From: Mactra quadrangularis
Taxonomy: Eukaryota; Mollusca; Bivalvia; Venerida; Mactridae
Direction of reading: 5' to 3'
DNA length: 64,000 nucleotides
NCBI GenBank assembly: GCA_025267735.1
Contig: CM046299.1
Span: 24,888,468-24,952,467 of the forward strand
In this document: piece after piece, positions 48,070 to 57,654 of the stretch
How the letters are laid out: the number at the start of each line of letters is the position of its first letter
Position numbering within the stretch: the stretch's first letter is position 1
Translations under genes and position numbers: made by a program
Notes under the pieces: generated by a model
Databases searched by the model: none
Told to the model about the DNA's origin: nothing
The model's input: the letters and a program-made list of their open reading frames with translations, nothing else

Positions 48070-48335
48070 TATACCGTGACCATAGCTACTCATTCGGAAC
48101 ACTTCGACCTTTCATGAATGAAATACACTAATACACACATATGTCTTTGTTTTAATTTGAACCAAATTGTGTTTATCGATATCATTGAACTGTGTAATTT
48201 CAAATTTACGGACTATTAACGAAACTTTAGTCATCGTCTAAACGATCGTGTATTTGTTCACTTAGGTTTAAAAATGGCGCCTAAATATGTCCGAGGTTGC
48301 GAATGGCCGAGGAGTTCCGAATGTATAGCTACTGT
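48070..48335. repeat. Decayed relative of the foldback element at 30973
   Basis: Shares CGTCTAAACGATCGT-like, CTAAATATGTCCGAG and ATGGCCGAGGAGTTC blocks with 31130-31240, in the same order. Confidence 0.55.
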
Positions 48336-48440
48336 TAATTACTCATCCATTCGGAGCTCCTCTGCTTTTATTTCATTCAATGAATGACCGAAGAATTCTG
48401 AATGTCACCAGTTTTTAAACACAACTAGACATTGAATTGT

Positions 48441-48608
48441 ATTTAGCCGTCAGTGGCGCATACATTGATCCCGTTGATTTAAATATTCTAACTAAATTAC
48501 TTCTGTATTTACAATCAATGAAACAGATAACGAACCATCATTTATCTACAAAAACGATCGAGCATTTAAATAGGAAGGATTAATGTATGCGCCACCGACA
48601 GTTGAATG
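48441..48608. mobile_element. MITE, GCGCATAC family, copy 2
   Basis: GTCAGTGGCGCATACATTGA at the left and TTAATGTATGCGCCACCGAC at the right, with ATTTAAAT inner borders. Confidence 0.8.
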
Positions 48609-48693
48609 AAATTCAACAATGGACGATGTCAACATGCACAAATGATCGCACTTATCGGCGATTTGGTTCCATGTAACATAATTTACCAGGAGG

Positions 48694-48940
48694 TATAGTT
48701 CGTTTTTTCTCAACGGTCGAAGCTTGAATTGTTTCAAGGTGACTGAATGAATTGTTTTTGTACTGGCGGCCTAATTGTTATTAAAAATCTTGACTAAAAC
48801 TTATCATACGGCATAAGCAGCTTAACTTAATCATAATACACACTTTCGGAAACTCATGGGTGTATTACAATAATTTTAACAAACGCATTCACCGTAAAAT
48901 TATTCATGTTTCGACAGTTGAGAAAAAAACCCGAACTATA
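48694..48940. mobile_element. MITE, TTTTTTCTCAAC family, copy C
   Basis: Ends TATAGTTCG and CGAACTATA are exact complements. The interior matches copy A (28059-28302) closely. TA at both borders suggests a TA target site. Confidence 0.8.
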
Positions 48941-49013
48941 AACGAATAGTTAGTTGTGATTGTTGATGAATATTTCTCGAGTTAAAAGCAACACCAAAGA
49001 ATTTAAACTGTAC

Positions 49014-49232
49014 TTGGGCAACAAACATCTCAAGGACATAATGTCCTAGACGACTTGTTAAATATCAGCAGGCCAAATCATATCAAGGGCATGGGATTGG
49101 ACAACAAACATCTCAAGGACAAAAAGTCCGAGACGACTTGTTAAATATCAGCAGGACTAAGGTTACAATCCACGCGTAATGGGACAACAAGCATCTCAAG
49201 GACAAAAAGTCCGAGTTGACTTGTTTGGGATG
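49014..49232. repeat. Three tandem hairpin repeats
   Basis: Three copies, spaced 85-100 bp, of a unit with CAACAAACATCTCAAGGAC, a 5-base loop and GTCCGAGACGACTTGTT. Pairs AACAA/TTGTT, TCTC/GAGA and GGAC/GTCC build a bulged hairpin. A fourth copy is at 25995-26052. Confidence 0.8.
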
Positions 49233-49349
49233 GACAGACTAACATGTAAACGGATCTTGATATTCGTCGACTCCTCTTCCTCAGCAGTTGACTGAAGACT
49301 ACAAACTATCTTGACACGTTTCATAATCTTTGTAACCATAGCAACAGAC
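49196..49349 (-). CDS. Candidate terminal coding exon, unknown product
   Basis: The acceptor ATATTTCAG is followed in phase 2 by 50 open codons (VAMVTKIMKRVKIVCSLQST, then an EEEE stretch) and a TGA at 49196. The acceptor phase is the same as for the candidate exons at 52656 and 57286, so it could be the last exon of the same gene. The stop lies inside a hairpin repeat, which argues for caution. No family recognised. Confidence 0.3.
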
Positions 49350-49496
49350 CTGAAATATAACACAGTTTTATTACAATCAGTGATTAAATGCTACTAACTA
49401 ATGATAAAAATGTGTATTTAATGTATAACTAAGTGTGAGAACAATTATCTGAAAGCAATAGTTCAACCAATGTTTATCAAAATTTGGTCAAATTGT

Positions 49497-49625
49497 ATTC
49501 AACTGTCATTGGCGTATACTTAAACCTCGCTGATTTAAATATTCACTTACAGTATTTCTGTATTCACGGTTGATAAAAATATTTAAATCAACGGAGTTAA
49601 CGTATGCGCCACGGACAGTGGAATA
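49497..49625. mobile_element. MITE, GCGCATAC family, copy 3
   Basis: CAACTGTCATTGGCGTATAC and GTATGCGCCACGGACAGT ends, ATTTAAAT inner borders, 129 bp. Confidence 0.8.
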
Positions 49626-50101
49626 ATTCGTTACAACACGGATTGCTATTTCCAGCCACTTAAACAGCCTTAATTATGTATGTTCACAAAATTGGGTAAG
49701 AATGTTACCTAACTTAAATTTGACCGTAACATTAACAGCTTTTACAAATCCATATCATTACATATATCTCATGTTTTTCAAAAACCATATTAACTGAAGA
49801 CGAAAGTATGGAAAATTGTTTTCTGAGAAAACATTTTACAAAGCCATTTTAAACTTTAGGATACAAATAAGCAGCCCTTATTCTACAAACTACCCCTAAC
49901 ATAAAGATAGAGTCGTCGTGATAATAAACAGTAGCATATGGAGATGGATATTTTTTATTTTAAAGAATCTTCGATTTACCTGCGTATGATATTCAAGAAT
50001 AAATGAGTTACTTTTGCTTACATTCCAACTAGTAGGGAATAGAATATCAGTCTTTATTCATTTTCCAAAGTAAAGCATAAGATGTGGTATATGCAAATTT
50101 T
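49626..50101. other. No gene recognised
   Basis: Non-coding, AT-rich. Confidence 0.5.
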
Positions 50102-51416
50102 ATTCAACTGTCATTGGTGCATATATTAACCCCGCTGATTTAAATATTCACTGTAGTAAGTATTGTAGTGATGCTTTGTTATATTATATTAGTATTCTAT
50201 GCTCACGATCGATAACAAGAGCAGTCCAAGGACAGCATGCTCGAATTTCGAGTTTTGTTCATGGCAAGGCTTATCTTAAAACAAAAATGATTTCACGACA
50301 GGACTTAATTTTTGAAATGAAATAAATCAATCAAACAATAATTACTAATTCATATTTGTAAAATATAAAAAAAGACATAATTCCTAAAACATTCATCCAT
50401 AGTAATGTCCCTTCAAAGTTAAGTTTACATAGTATCAATGAATAAGCATACCTACTTTCGTTTAGATATCTTTATACGGAACTACTGATATTTCAATTTA
50501 AAACAAAGTTCAATATTAAAGGGGAATAACTCCAAAACATAACCAAGAGTCGTGTCCCTTTGAAGTCGTGTATATGTAGTTCTGATGAATAAGCATACTA
50601 ACAGTCATTTAAATATCTTGATGAGTATTGAAAATATTTCAGTTTAAAGTATTTTAACCTAATTTAAAAGTTGTAAAGGTGCACAACTTCAGAAAAAAAT
50701 AATCAAGAGTTACATCTCTTTGTAGTCGAGTAGATGTAGTACAGATGAAAAAGCATACTAACTTTCTATCAAACAAAATATATTCGGTTTGAGCAAACTT
50801 TAACCTTAAATATTAAAGTATAAAGGGAAATAACTCGGAAAGTAATTCATCCAGAGTAATGTCCTTTTAGAGTCCGATAGATGAAGACCTGATGAAAAAG
50901 CATTTCAACTTTCATTCAAATGTATTTGCAAGTACTAAAAATATCCCATTAGAACAAATTTTAATCTTAAATGCTCAAGTATAAAGGAACATTACTCAAA
51001 AAATAATTCATCTAGTGTTAACTCCCTCTATTGTCCTGTAGATATAGTACCAATAATTAAGTATACAAACTTTAAGTCAAATATCTTGATCAGTATTGAA
51101 TATATTCAACATAGGAAAAACTTTAACCTCATATTTTGCAATTTTTTTAGTATAAAAGGGCAATTACTCCAAAAATAATTCATCCACATTAACATCCCTT
51201 CATAGTCGTGTAGATATCGTACTGACAAATAAGTATACAAACTGTAAGTCAAATATCTCGATTAGTATTGAAGATATTCTACATAGAAAATAGCTCTTAT
51301 TTTCTTTGAAAAGTCGAGCTAAAACGGAAACCCATATTTATGTAGAGGGGAAAGTAAAACAAATATCTAGTATTTAAATAAGTGGGTTAATGTATGCACT
51401 ACTGACAGATAAATGA
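50102..51416. mobile_element. GCGCATAC-family element enclosing tandem repeats, copy 4
   Basis: The left end (CAACTGTCATTGGTGCATAT) and right end (TTAATGTATGCACTACTGAC) match the family's inverted repeats, but here they are 1.3 kb apart. The space is filled by about six degenerate tandem units (50370-51300). Confidence 0.7.
50370..51300. repeat. Degenerate tandem repeat, period about 140-170 bp
   Basis: Units begin with AATAATTCATCCA-like sequence (near 50391, 50540, 50700, 50841, 51004 and 51175), followed by a TCCCTTT..AGTCGTGTAGAT block, AATAAGCATACnAACTTT and AAATATCTTGATnAGTATTG. Strongly diverged, so old. Confidence 0.8.
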
Positions 51417-52429
51417 AATTTAAATCTATGCCACTGTTTTGTATGTACTTCTTAACAGACATACTTTTACATACAATACCCGCCAAAAAACTCGGAGACA
51501 TTTTCACTTTGTAAGCCTAATACATAATAAATTATGCTTTAACACAAGTTTGATTACCATTAATCATACTTGCTGAGGTTACAAAAGTAGCTTAAAATCT
51601 GTGTTATAGAAAAAAAATACATTTGAATAAGGTTTTGGTGGCTTTGTGATATCAGATCCTGAATCTTATAAATATGATGCATTCAAGAAATTGGTTTTCA
51701 TTCAGATATCAACCATGTTAAATGCATGTATATGAAAAATGATGGTTCTACCAAAAACAATCAATGTAACTATTTTTTTTAATTTCCGTTGTCCTAAAAC
51801 TTTTGGTGGGTACTGTATATGCTCAGAACTCTGATCACCGAAATCTGAGATGAGAAAAAAATCAAAATGGGCAGTGTATAACTAGACTACATCCTTCCCT
51901 AATTACATGCTGTAAGACTAGTTTTAACCTTTTAATCAGACAACATATCGTGTCATCAAGAACCGCCACCTTCAATTACAACTTCTAACTAACTTTAAAC
52001 TTACGACCATCTGATACATCAAGGTATTTTTACTTCTTACATTTTAAGCAAGGGGCTCACTGAAACAATTACATGACTAAGCTGCAATCAGTCAGGGGTC
52101 AGGACAACTCTATTTGAAAACAATTTATCCTCATTCAGAACACCTTGACCATTCATATTTTTACTATAAGGGACCTTAGGTAGTAAGTTGTTTCCTCATA
52201 TATACTCTTCAAATAGTTAGGTCCTGTTAAAACTGTGCCAAAATTAATATTAAATAACTTGTTTGTAAATCATTTAATTTGCTTGAAATTCTAAGTATTT
52301 TTAAGGAAAAGAACTATCCAAACTTCACCACTTCTGTTGATATCTCCATTAAAAAGAAAGATAATAGATTAACTATTTTGCTATCCTTACATAGGAAATC
52401 AATGATTCCAACTGTAAGGACCCACTTAC
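51417..52429. other. No exon recognised; diverged copy of 56105-56300
   Basis: The part at 51955-52130 (AAGCAAGGGGCTCACTGAA and neighbours) resembles 56105-56300 in the same orientation, part of the same duplication as the candidate exons. Confidence 0.5.
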
Positions 52430-52479
52430 CAATTGGATTGCTTCTGATTTTATCAGGGAAAGATAACTGACTAAAGTCC
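52430..52479 (-). CDS. Candidate exon B2 of an unidentified duplicated gene
   Basis: Acceptor AGCAATTAG, 50 bases in phase 2 to 1 encoding RDFSQLSFPDKIRSNPIG (first R and last G split), donor ATTG|GTAAGT. The same phases and a similar start (R-D-x-x-x-L-x-F) are seen in exon A2 at 56829-56872. Confidence 0.4.
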
Positions 52480-52655
52480 CTAATTGCTCCATCAATACCA
52501 GTTTCAAATATATTTTGCTTGGCTACAATCAAACTATAATTGTCAAATCGACTAAGGTAGCTTCTATCATGTAAAAGTAGATGTAGTTTTGCGGTGGTGT
52601 AGCGCAATGCAAAACAATCTACCAGTTAAAACAATTAAAACAACCAAAAATTTAC

Positions 52656-52717
52656 CTGTCGATTTCTGTAGATTTCCTATTTTTTCAGTACATGAAACAC
52701 AGATATCCATAACATTC
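52656..52717 (-). CDS. Candidate exon B1 of an unidentified duplicated gene (frame disturbed)
   Basis: Acceptor GTCTTTTTCAG, 62 bases, donor ACAG|GTAAAT. It encodes NVMDICVSCTEKI and then runs into a different frame than its paralogue A1, because it is one base shorter at an A run (GAAAAAATAGG). With that base the second half would read RKST, as in A1, and join B2 in phase. Either a sequencing error in a homopolymer or a pseudogene copy. Confidence 0.4.
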
Positions 52718-52835
52718 CTGAAAAAGACACACAAAAATTATTAAAATCTTATTGATAGTGTTTAAACGAATAGAAATTTTGATAAATTCACATTGTTAAC
52801 TCAAAAACAAAAAGTCATCTAAAAATAATTTTTAA

Positions 52836-53122
52836 CCCGGGTCGATAGCGCAGTTGGTAGCTCGCCGGATTTAGAATCTCGTGTTCTGAAGGGGGTACGG
52901 GTTCGAATCCCACCCGGGGAGGTTATACCCTTCCATGATAATTTGACAATAATGTCATTTTTCCTCCATTGATTACATAATATGGAGAATTTTCCGGCCT
53001 TGCGAATGGTAGGTGAGTACTTGTAATAGACAAGGGTCCTGGAAAGCTATGTTAGGAGCGCTGGACGGCGCAAATTGACCTGAATTGTGTTGACATGGCG
53101 TTAACTCCGATAAAAAATATAT
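52836..53122 (+). repeat. tRNA-derived SINE, family S2, most complete copy
   Basis: The tRNA-like head has a 7-bp acceptor stem (CCCGGGT / ACCCGGG), A box TAGCGCAGTTGG and B box GGTTCGAATCC. The body ends in GGCGTTAACTCCGATAAAAAA. Confidence 0.88.
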
Positions 53123-53273
53123 CAGCATTAAAGAACCACAATATGATTAAAATTTTGTTACAAGAATTAGCTGATTTTACAATAAAATAATTTGCAATGT
53201 GCATCGGTTCATGAGACCAGTTTTCTCGATTATTTAATTAAGTTTCGAATACCACTCTAAAACAGCCGCGTCA

Positions 53274-55292
53274 TTAAGGTTCTGGAACTGTAATGGTGAC
53301 CTTCCACAATCTTTATTATGATATTGTTTCTTGAATCTATATTATTAAAGACATTGAATGGTGAATTTTTAGGGAAGTTTACCGTTCGTAACTTAAGTTA
53401 TGTGCATTTTTATAACGTGACCCTTGATTTTCGAAGAGACCGTAAATTGTGCCGTGACAAAAATGAAAAAAACATTGTTTTTTTCAAATTCTGCAGTTTT
53501 ACATTCACATTTTAATCAATTTTCCTGTAACACAATCTTATCATGATAATCCAGGACAATCAGATTACTCTTTGGACAAATACTTTTAAAAATATAGTGC
53601 TTTGTATACATGTACCCCCCCCCCCCCCGAGCAAAAATCCGTGTTTTTGAGAGTGTTCAAAAAATTACCCTATCTTTAAAAAGTAATATTTCAAGTTTAA
53701 AGTTAGTTAGACACATGCAACCAGTTTTAAAATTTTCTGCAGTCTTTTCTGTCCATGATATGAAGTATTAAAGAAATTTTACCGTTTCTAAATTTTTTTA
53801 TAAGAATATGTATAAGATTACTACTATGAAACTGAAAGAGAATTTATAGCGAAAAAATTACGTCAAAATGGTAAATTTCTGATGATACTCTTTTATTGAA
53901 ATATATCATCTAAATTGGTACTGGATATAGAACTATAAATGTAGAACTCCGCACTATCATATGGAAATCTTCTCTTTACTGATTTTGGCTGGTTTGAGGG
54001 GATTTTAGAAACTTACAACTTCACACGTTGTTTCGTAAAAAATCTGACTAGTTAGGCATAACGGAGTCAAACACTTTTTGTATTAGAGACTCTTGGTTGA
54101 CTATCACAGTTTTGACTCGTAAACACATTTAAAAGTCCATTCTGACCAGCCAGAAAAATATCAGAGAAAGTTGAGCAGACGTTAAACCTTATCCTGACGT
54201 GTTTTCTGCAGTAGTTGTGCATACACATTTTGACACCAGACTTAGTAATGTTGGCATATTTTGAGCCATAGCTTTCAAATAATGCTAATTATTGTATCAT
54301 TTACTTTATAAGTAGATAATGATTACATTGAAAACAGAAAAGTACAAAGACACTGTCTTCATATGCACACGCAGATCAAGCGGGGGGGGGGGTCATTTGG
54401 AAAATGTACCTGTCCATAAGTGTATTTCTTGCCTGTAAGTCATTTTTAAGAAGCATGAAAAATTATTTCTCGGTGCTTAACATAGATTTAATGGTTATCA
54501 AGCTTTAATTATCAATATGTCGCATTTTTTCTGCAAAATGTGTATAATGTGGTTGAGGTTCGAGGTTTGAACCCCCCCTAGCAAAGTGCGCACCCCACTA
54601 GAAAAGTTCGGACCCCCCCTAGAAAAAAATCCTGGATCCACCCCTGAATTATGCCTCACTATATTCTACCGCATGCCAAATTGCTAAATATGGCGATGTG
54701 TTGTGTGTCATAGTATTGTGGTGCTATCTTCTAGCGGTTATGATGGCAAATTTAAATTGCAAATACAAGATGAAACACTGCATTTTACACCTGCACACAC
54801 AGAATTAACCCAACAGTTATGATCCTATACGACGTAACATTGTTTTGTCGATAAACCATTATTTTACACAAACCACTCGACGATCACGCTGTCTAGCTCC
54901 AGATTCTCCACTTCGTCCATTTCGCCTCAAAATCTCCATTGCGTGTTTTAGTCATATGCAATTTATATCGCAAAAACAAGATGAAAACCGTGCATTTTAC
55001 ACCTGTACACACAGAATCAACTCAGGAGGTTCGATGCACTACGACTTTCATTGCTTTAATGTCGATAAACCATTATTTTTACGATAACTAACTACGATCA
55101 CGCTGTAGAGCGTCTGGTTTCGCCATTTTCGGTAAATGGGTTACACTATGACGTCATGGAAAACCCGGATCGCGAGATGAAAATTACTAAAAATAGCAAT
55201 TACGAAACTTGACGACGACAGCTATTCGGGTAAAACCGGATTATACCGAGTGTCGAAGTTTGCCGAAGTTAGTTACAGTTCCAGAACCTTAA
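53274..55292 (+). mobile_element. TTAA-type non-autonomous transposon, copy 2 (full length)
   Basis: Ends are TTAAGGTTCTGGAACTGTAA and its exact complement (20 bp), the TTAA being the likely target duplication. 2.0 kb, no transposase. A C-run stands at about 53617-53630. An hAT-like MITE is inserted at 54368-54646. It is the inverted partner of 7376-8781. TTAA target use is known for piggyBac and Kolobok groups; which applies is not decided. Confidence 0.82.
54368..54646. mobile_element. hAT-like MITE, copy 4, nested in the TTAA element
   Basis: Interior matches copies 1-3 (GGAAAATGTACCTGTCCAT, TGTAAGTCATTTTTAAG, GGACCCCCCC) and ends CCTGGATCCACCCCTG. The left end is degraded. The homologous place in the other TTAA copy (about 7860) has no insert. 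Confidence 0.8.
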
Positions 55293-55485
55293 GTAAATAA
55301 ATTAGTAATGCTTGCAAAGAATTAATTAACTGCTGTGACCAGATATTTTGGTTCTAGGTCTAGAGTTAAAACGACTGGACCACTAGATTAAAGTCACAGT
55401 AAATATGTATATAACTTAGCATGTTAGAGATTACCAATCTATCATTGTCAAAAACATGGAGATAGTATTTTTTTTAAATTTTAAT

Positions 55486-55656
55486 ATTCAACTATCATTG
55501 GCGCATACACTAACACCACTGATTTAAATACTTATTTCTTCATTTTTGTTCTCAGAGTAGACAAATTGGGTACCCATATCTATGAACCGGAATATTGAAC
55601 AAATTTTTAGGATTAAATTCAGTGGGGGTTAATATATACATCACTGTCAGTTGAAA
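55486..55656. mobile_element. MITE, GCGCATAC family, copy 5
   Basis: CAACTATCATTGGCGCATAC and GTTAATATATACATCACTGT ends; diverged but in the same order as its relatives. Confidence 0.72.
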
Positions 55657-55806
55657 ACATTTTGTAAATTTCTTTGTCTACGCATGTCATACACTTTCTT
55701 GAGAATCATACTTTTTACATATATCTCCATAATCGCGAGCATCATATGTTTAACTTGCAATAAAAATTGACGTGTAAGCACAAAACAAGACTAACTCCGT
55801 CTTTAA

Positions 55807-56097
55807 ATTCAATTGTTTGTTTATATTGGCTTTAACGCCGTTACAACACTTTTCATTTTACGGCGTCCAGAGCACCTAACCTAGCTTTCCTGGACCCTTG
55901 CCTATAACCAGTACTCACCTACCGTTTCACAAGGCGGGACGCTTTTTCATATTATACCTTATTAATGGAAGAAAATTGGCATAATTGTCAAATTTTGAAG
56001 GAAGGGTATAACCCCCGGGTGGTATTCGAATCCGTACCCCCTTCGGGACACAAGATTTCAAATCCCGGCGCGCTGTAAACTGCGCTATCGACCCGGG
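55807..56097 (-). repeat. tRNA-derived SINE, family S2
   Basis: Reverse-strand copy with B box (GGATTCGAATACC), a degraded A box and the family body; ends with the acceptor-like CCCGGGT. Confidence 0.85.
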
Positions 56098-56483
56098 TTG
56101 TCTTGTATTACTAAGTGCGTCAACCTTCCAACACAACTTCTTTCAATCTAATATCAGAACTTAGATACCAGCAGTGGAACCTAACTAGATACATTTCAAG
56201 CAGGGGCTCCATGAATTACAATTACACGAATAAGCAGTAATCCGTCCAGGGAACAGGATCATTTTACATGAAGATAACCAAACCTGCACACATTGACAAC
56301 TCAACCCACGGGCTCTAAACTCATACATTAACAGTTACGTAAGTTTAATCAGTTTACTACTATTTTGATTTTAGACAAAAGTGAAATTGAGTTTTGTTCT
56401 CACTACAAAAATTATAACATGTACATGTAAATGTTGATCAATATCAAAAAATCTATATGCATACTAGTTAAACAGAAAAGCCA

Positions 56484-56650
56484 CAGCCGTGTCGTAGTGG
56501 TTAGCATGCCTGACTTCGAATACGGAGATCGCGGGTTCGAGCCCGGTCGCGGTAGGTCATAACCTTTACATGAGTTGTCGGCCTCGTGGTTGGGTAGGTT
56601 AGTACTGGTGATAGAAATACAACTCAAAATACTATTACGGAAGTGTCTAA
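56484..56650 (+). repeat. tRNA-derived SINE, family S3
   Basis: The head (GTCGTAGTGGTTAGCATGCC with B box GGGTTCGAGCCC) is tRNA-like with 6 of 7 acceptor pairs, followed by a body unlike S1 and S2. Only one copy in the window. Confidence 0.65.
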
Positions 56651-56828
56651 CATAAAGAAATGGATCCAATCTCTCATACAGAGTTGTTGATCTTTACAAT
56701 GATCTCTATCTCTGTTAACGTCTCGAAAGTAGTCCCAAACACGTGATCGTTTAAAATGATCATGTGACAATTTTTGAATTTTTTCCATACGCAACACACG
56801 GCAAAAGACAAACTAACTAACAGATCAC

Positions 56829-56872
56829 CTTCCTTGTCTTGTAGATGTTCAAAGGCTAGTCGTTGACAGTCC
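56829..56872 (-). CDS. Candidate exon A2 of an unidentified duplicated gene
   Basis: Acceptor AGTGCTAAG, 44 bases in phase 2 to 1 encoding RDCQRLAFEHLQDKE, donor GAAG|GTGATC. It joins A1 in phase through an arginine codon. Predicted helical and charged; no family recognised. Confidence 0.4.
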
Positions 56873-57285
56873 CTTAGCACTAAATTTTTGTCATATTTTT
56901 AGCAATATCATCTATTGTTGACATTTTTAGCGGATGAGTAAAACAGCCAAATTACTCAGAATAGGAAGACGTTTCACAAGAAAATAGTTTTTGTAAATAT
57001 AACTTTTTAAAAATTGGATCTCGCCTATAATAAAATTTTATTTCACGTAAAACTTTAAGATACTATATATAAAAGACGAATTACGCTTTCGATACAAAAT
57101 CTAAATTATATTACTATTTTACAAGATTCTTGTAAAACCCGAGACGTTTACAGAGATATAGATCACTGTAAGGACCGACAACTCTGTATGAGAGATTGAA
57201 ATGGATGCTCATGTACTTTTGCGCTGATCCATCAAAATGTTTTAACGAGCTATCTGTTAAAACAAATAAAATTGCGAAAATGTAC

Positions 57286-57348
57286 CTTAAGATGTCTGTA
57301 GATTTCCTTATCCTATCAGTACACAACTCACACAGATCCAAAACTGTC
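57286..57348 (-). CDS. Candidate exon A1 of an unidentified duplicated gene
   Basis: Acceptor TTTATCTCAG, 63 bases in phase 2 to 2 encoding TVLDLCELCTDRIRKSTDIL, donor TAAG|GTACAT. Clearly similar to B1 at DNA level, and similarity continues a little past the donor, so a longer exon or a simple DNA duplication cannot be excluded. Confidence 0.4.
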
Positions 57349-57654
57349 CTGAGATAAAAAAACAAAATGATTCTAAGTCATTAATATATAGACACATACA
57401 AACTTCATACACACTATTTTGATTATATCTACACATGCCGTAGTGCTATATTTGTGGAAAAACAAGGTAACAGACTAAAATATACAGATTTGCAACATAT
57501 ACTTTTACGTAATCGATGTAAGATTAGCTATTACCTATCAATAACAAAACATGCACTAAACAATTTGCAAACCACAGACATAAACAATATACCCTAGAAC
57601 ACATTAAGAGTGCATAGTTTGTTTGATAATGTTTTTTAAATTGTATTTTAAAGT
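57349..57654. other. No gene recognised
   Basis: Non-coding; runs into the tandem array to its right. Upstream exons of the A1/A2 gene, if any, were not seen here. Confidence 0.5.

Noticed and set aside
52836..52920. Possible functional tRNA gene with good acceptor stem
   Set aside because: The anticodon arm does not form well and the sequence continues into a repeated SINE body.
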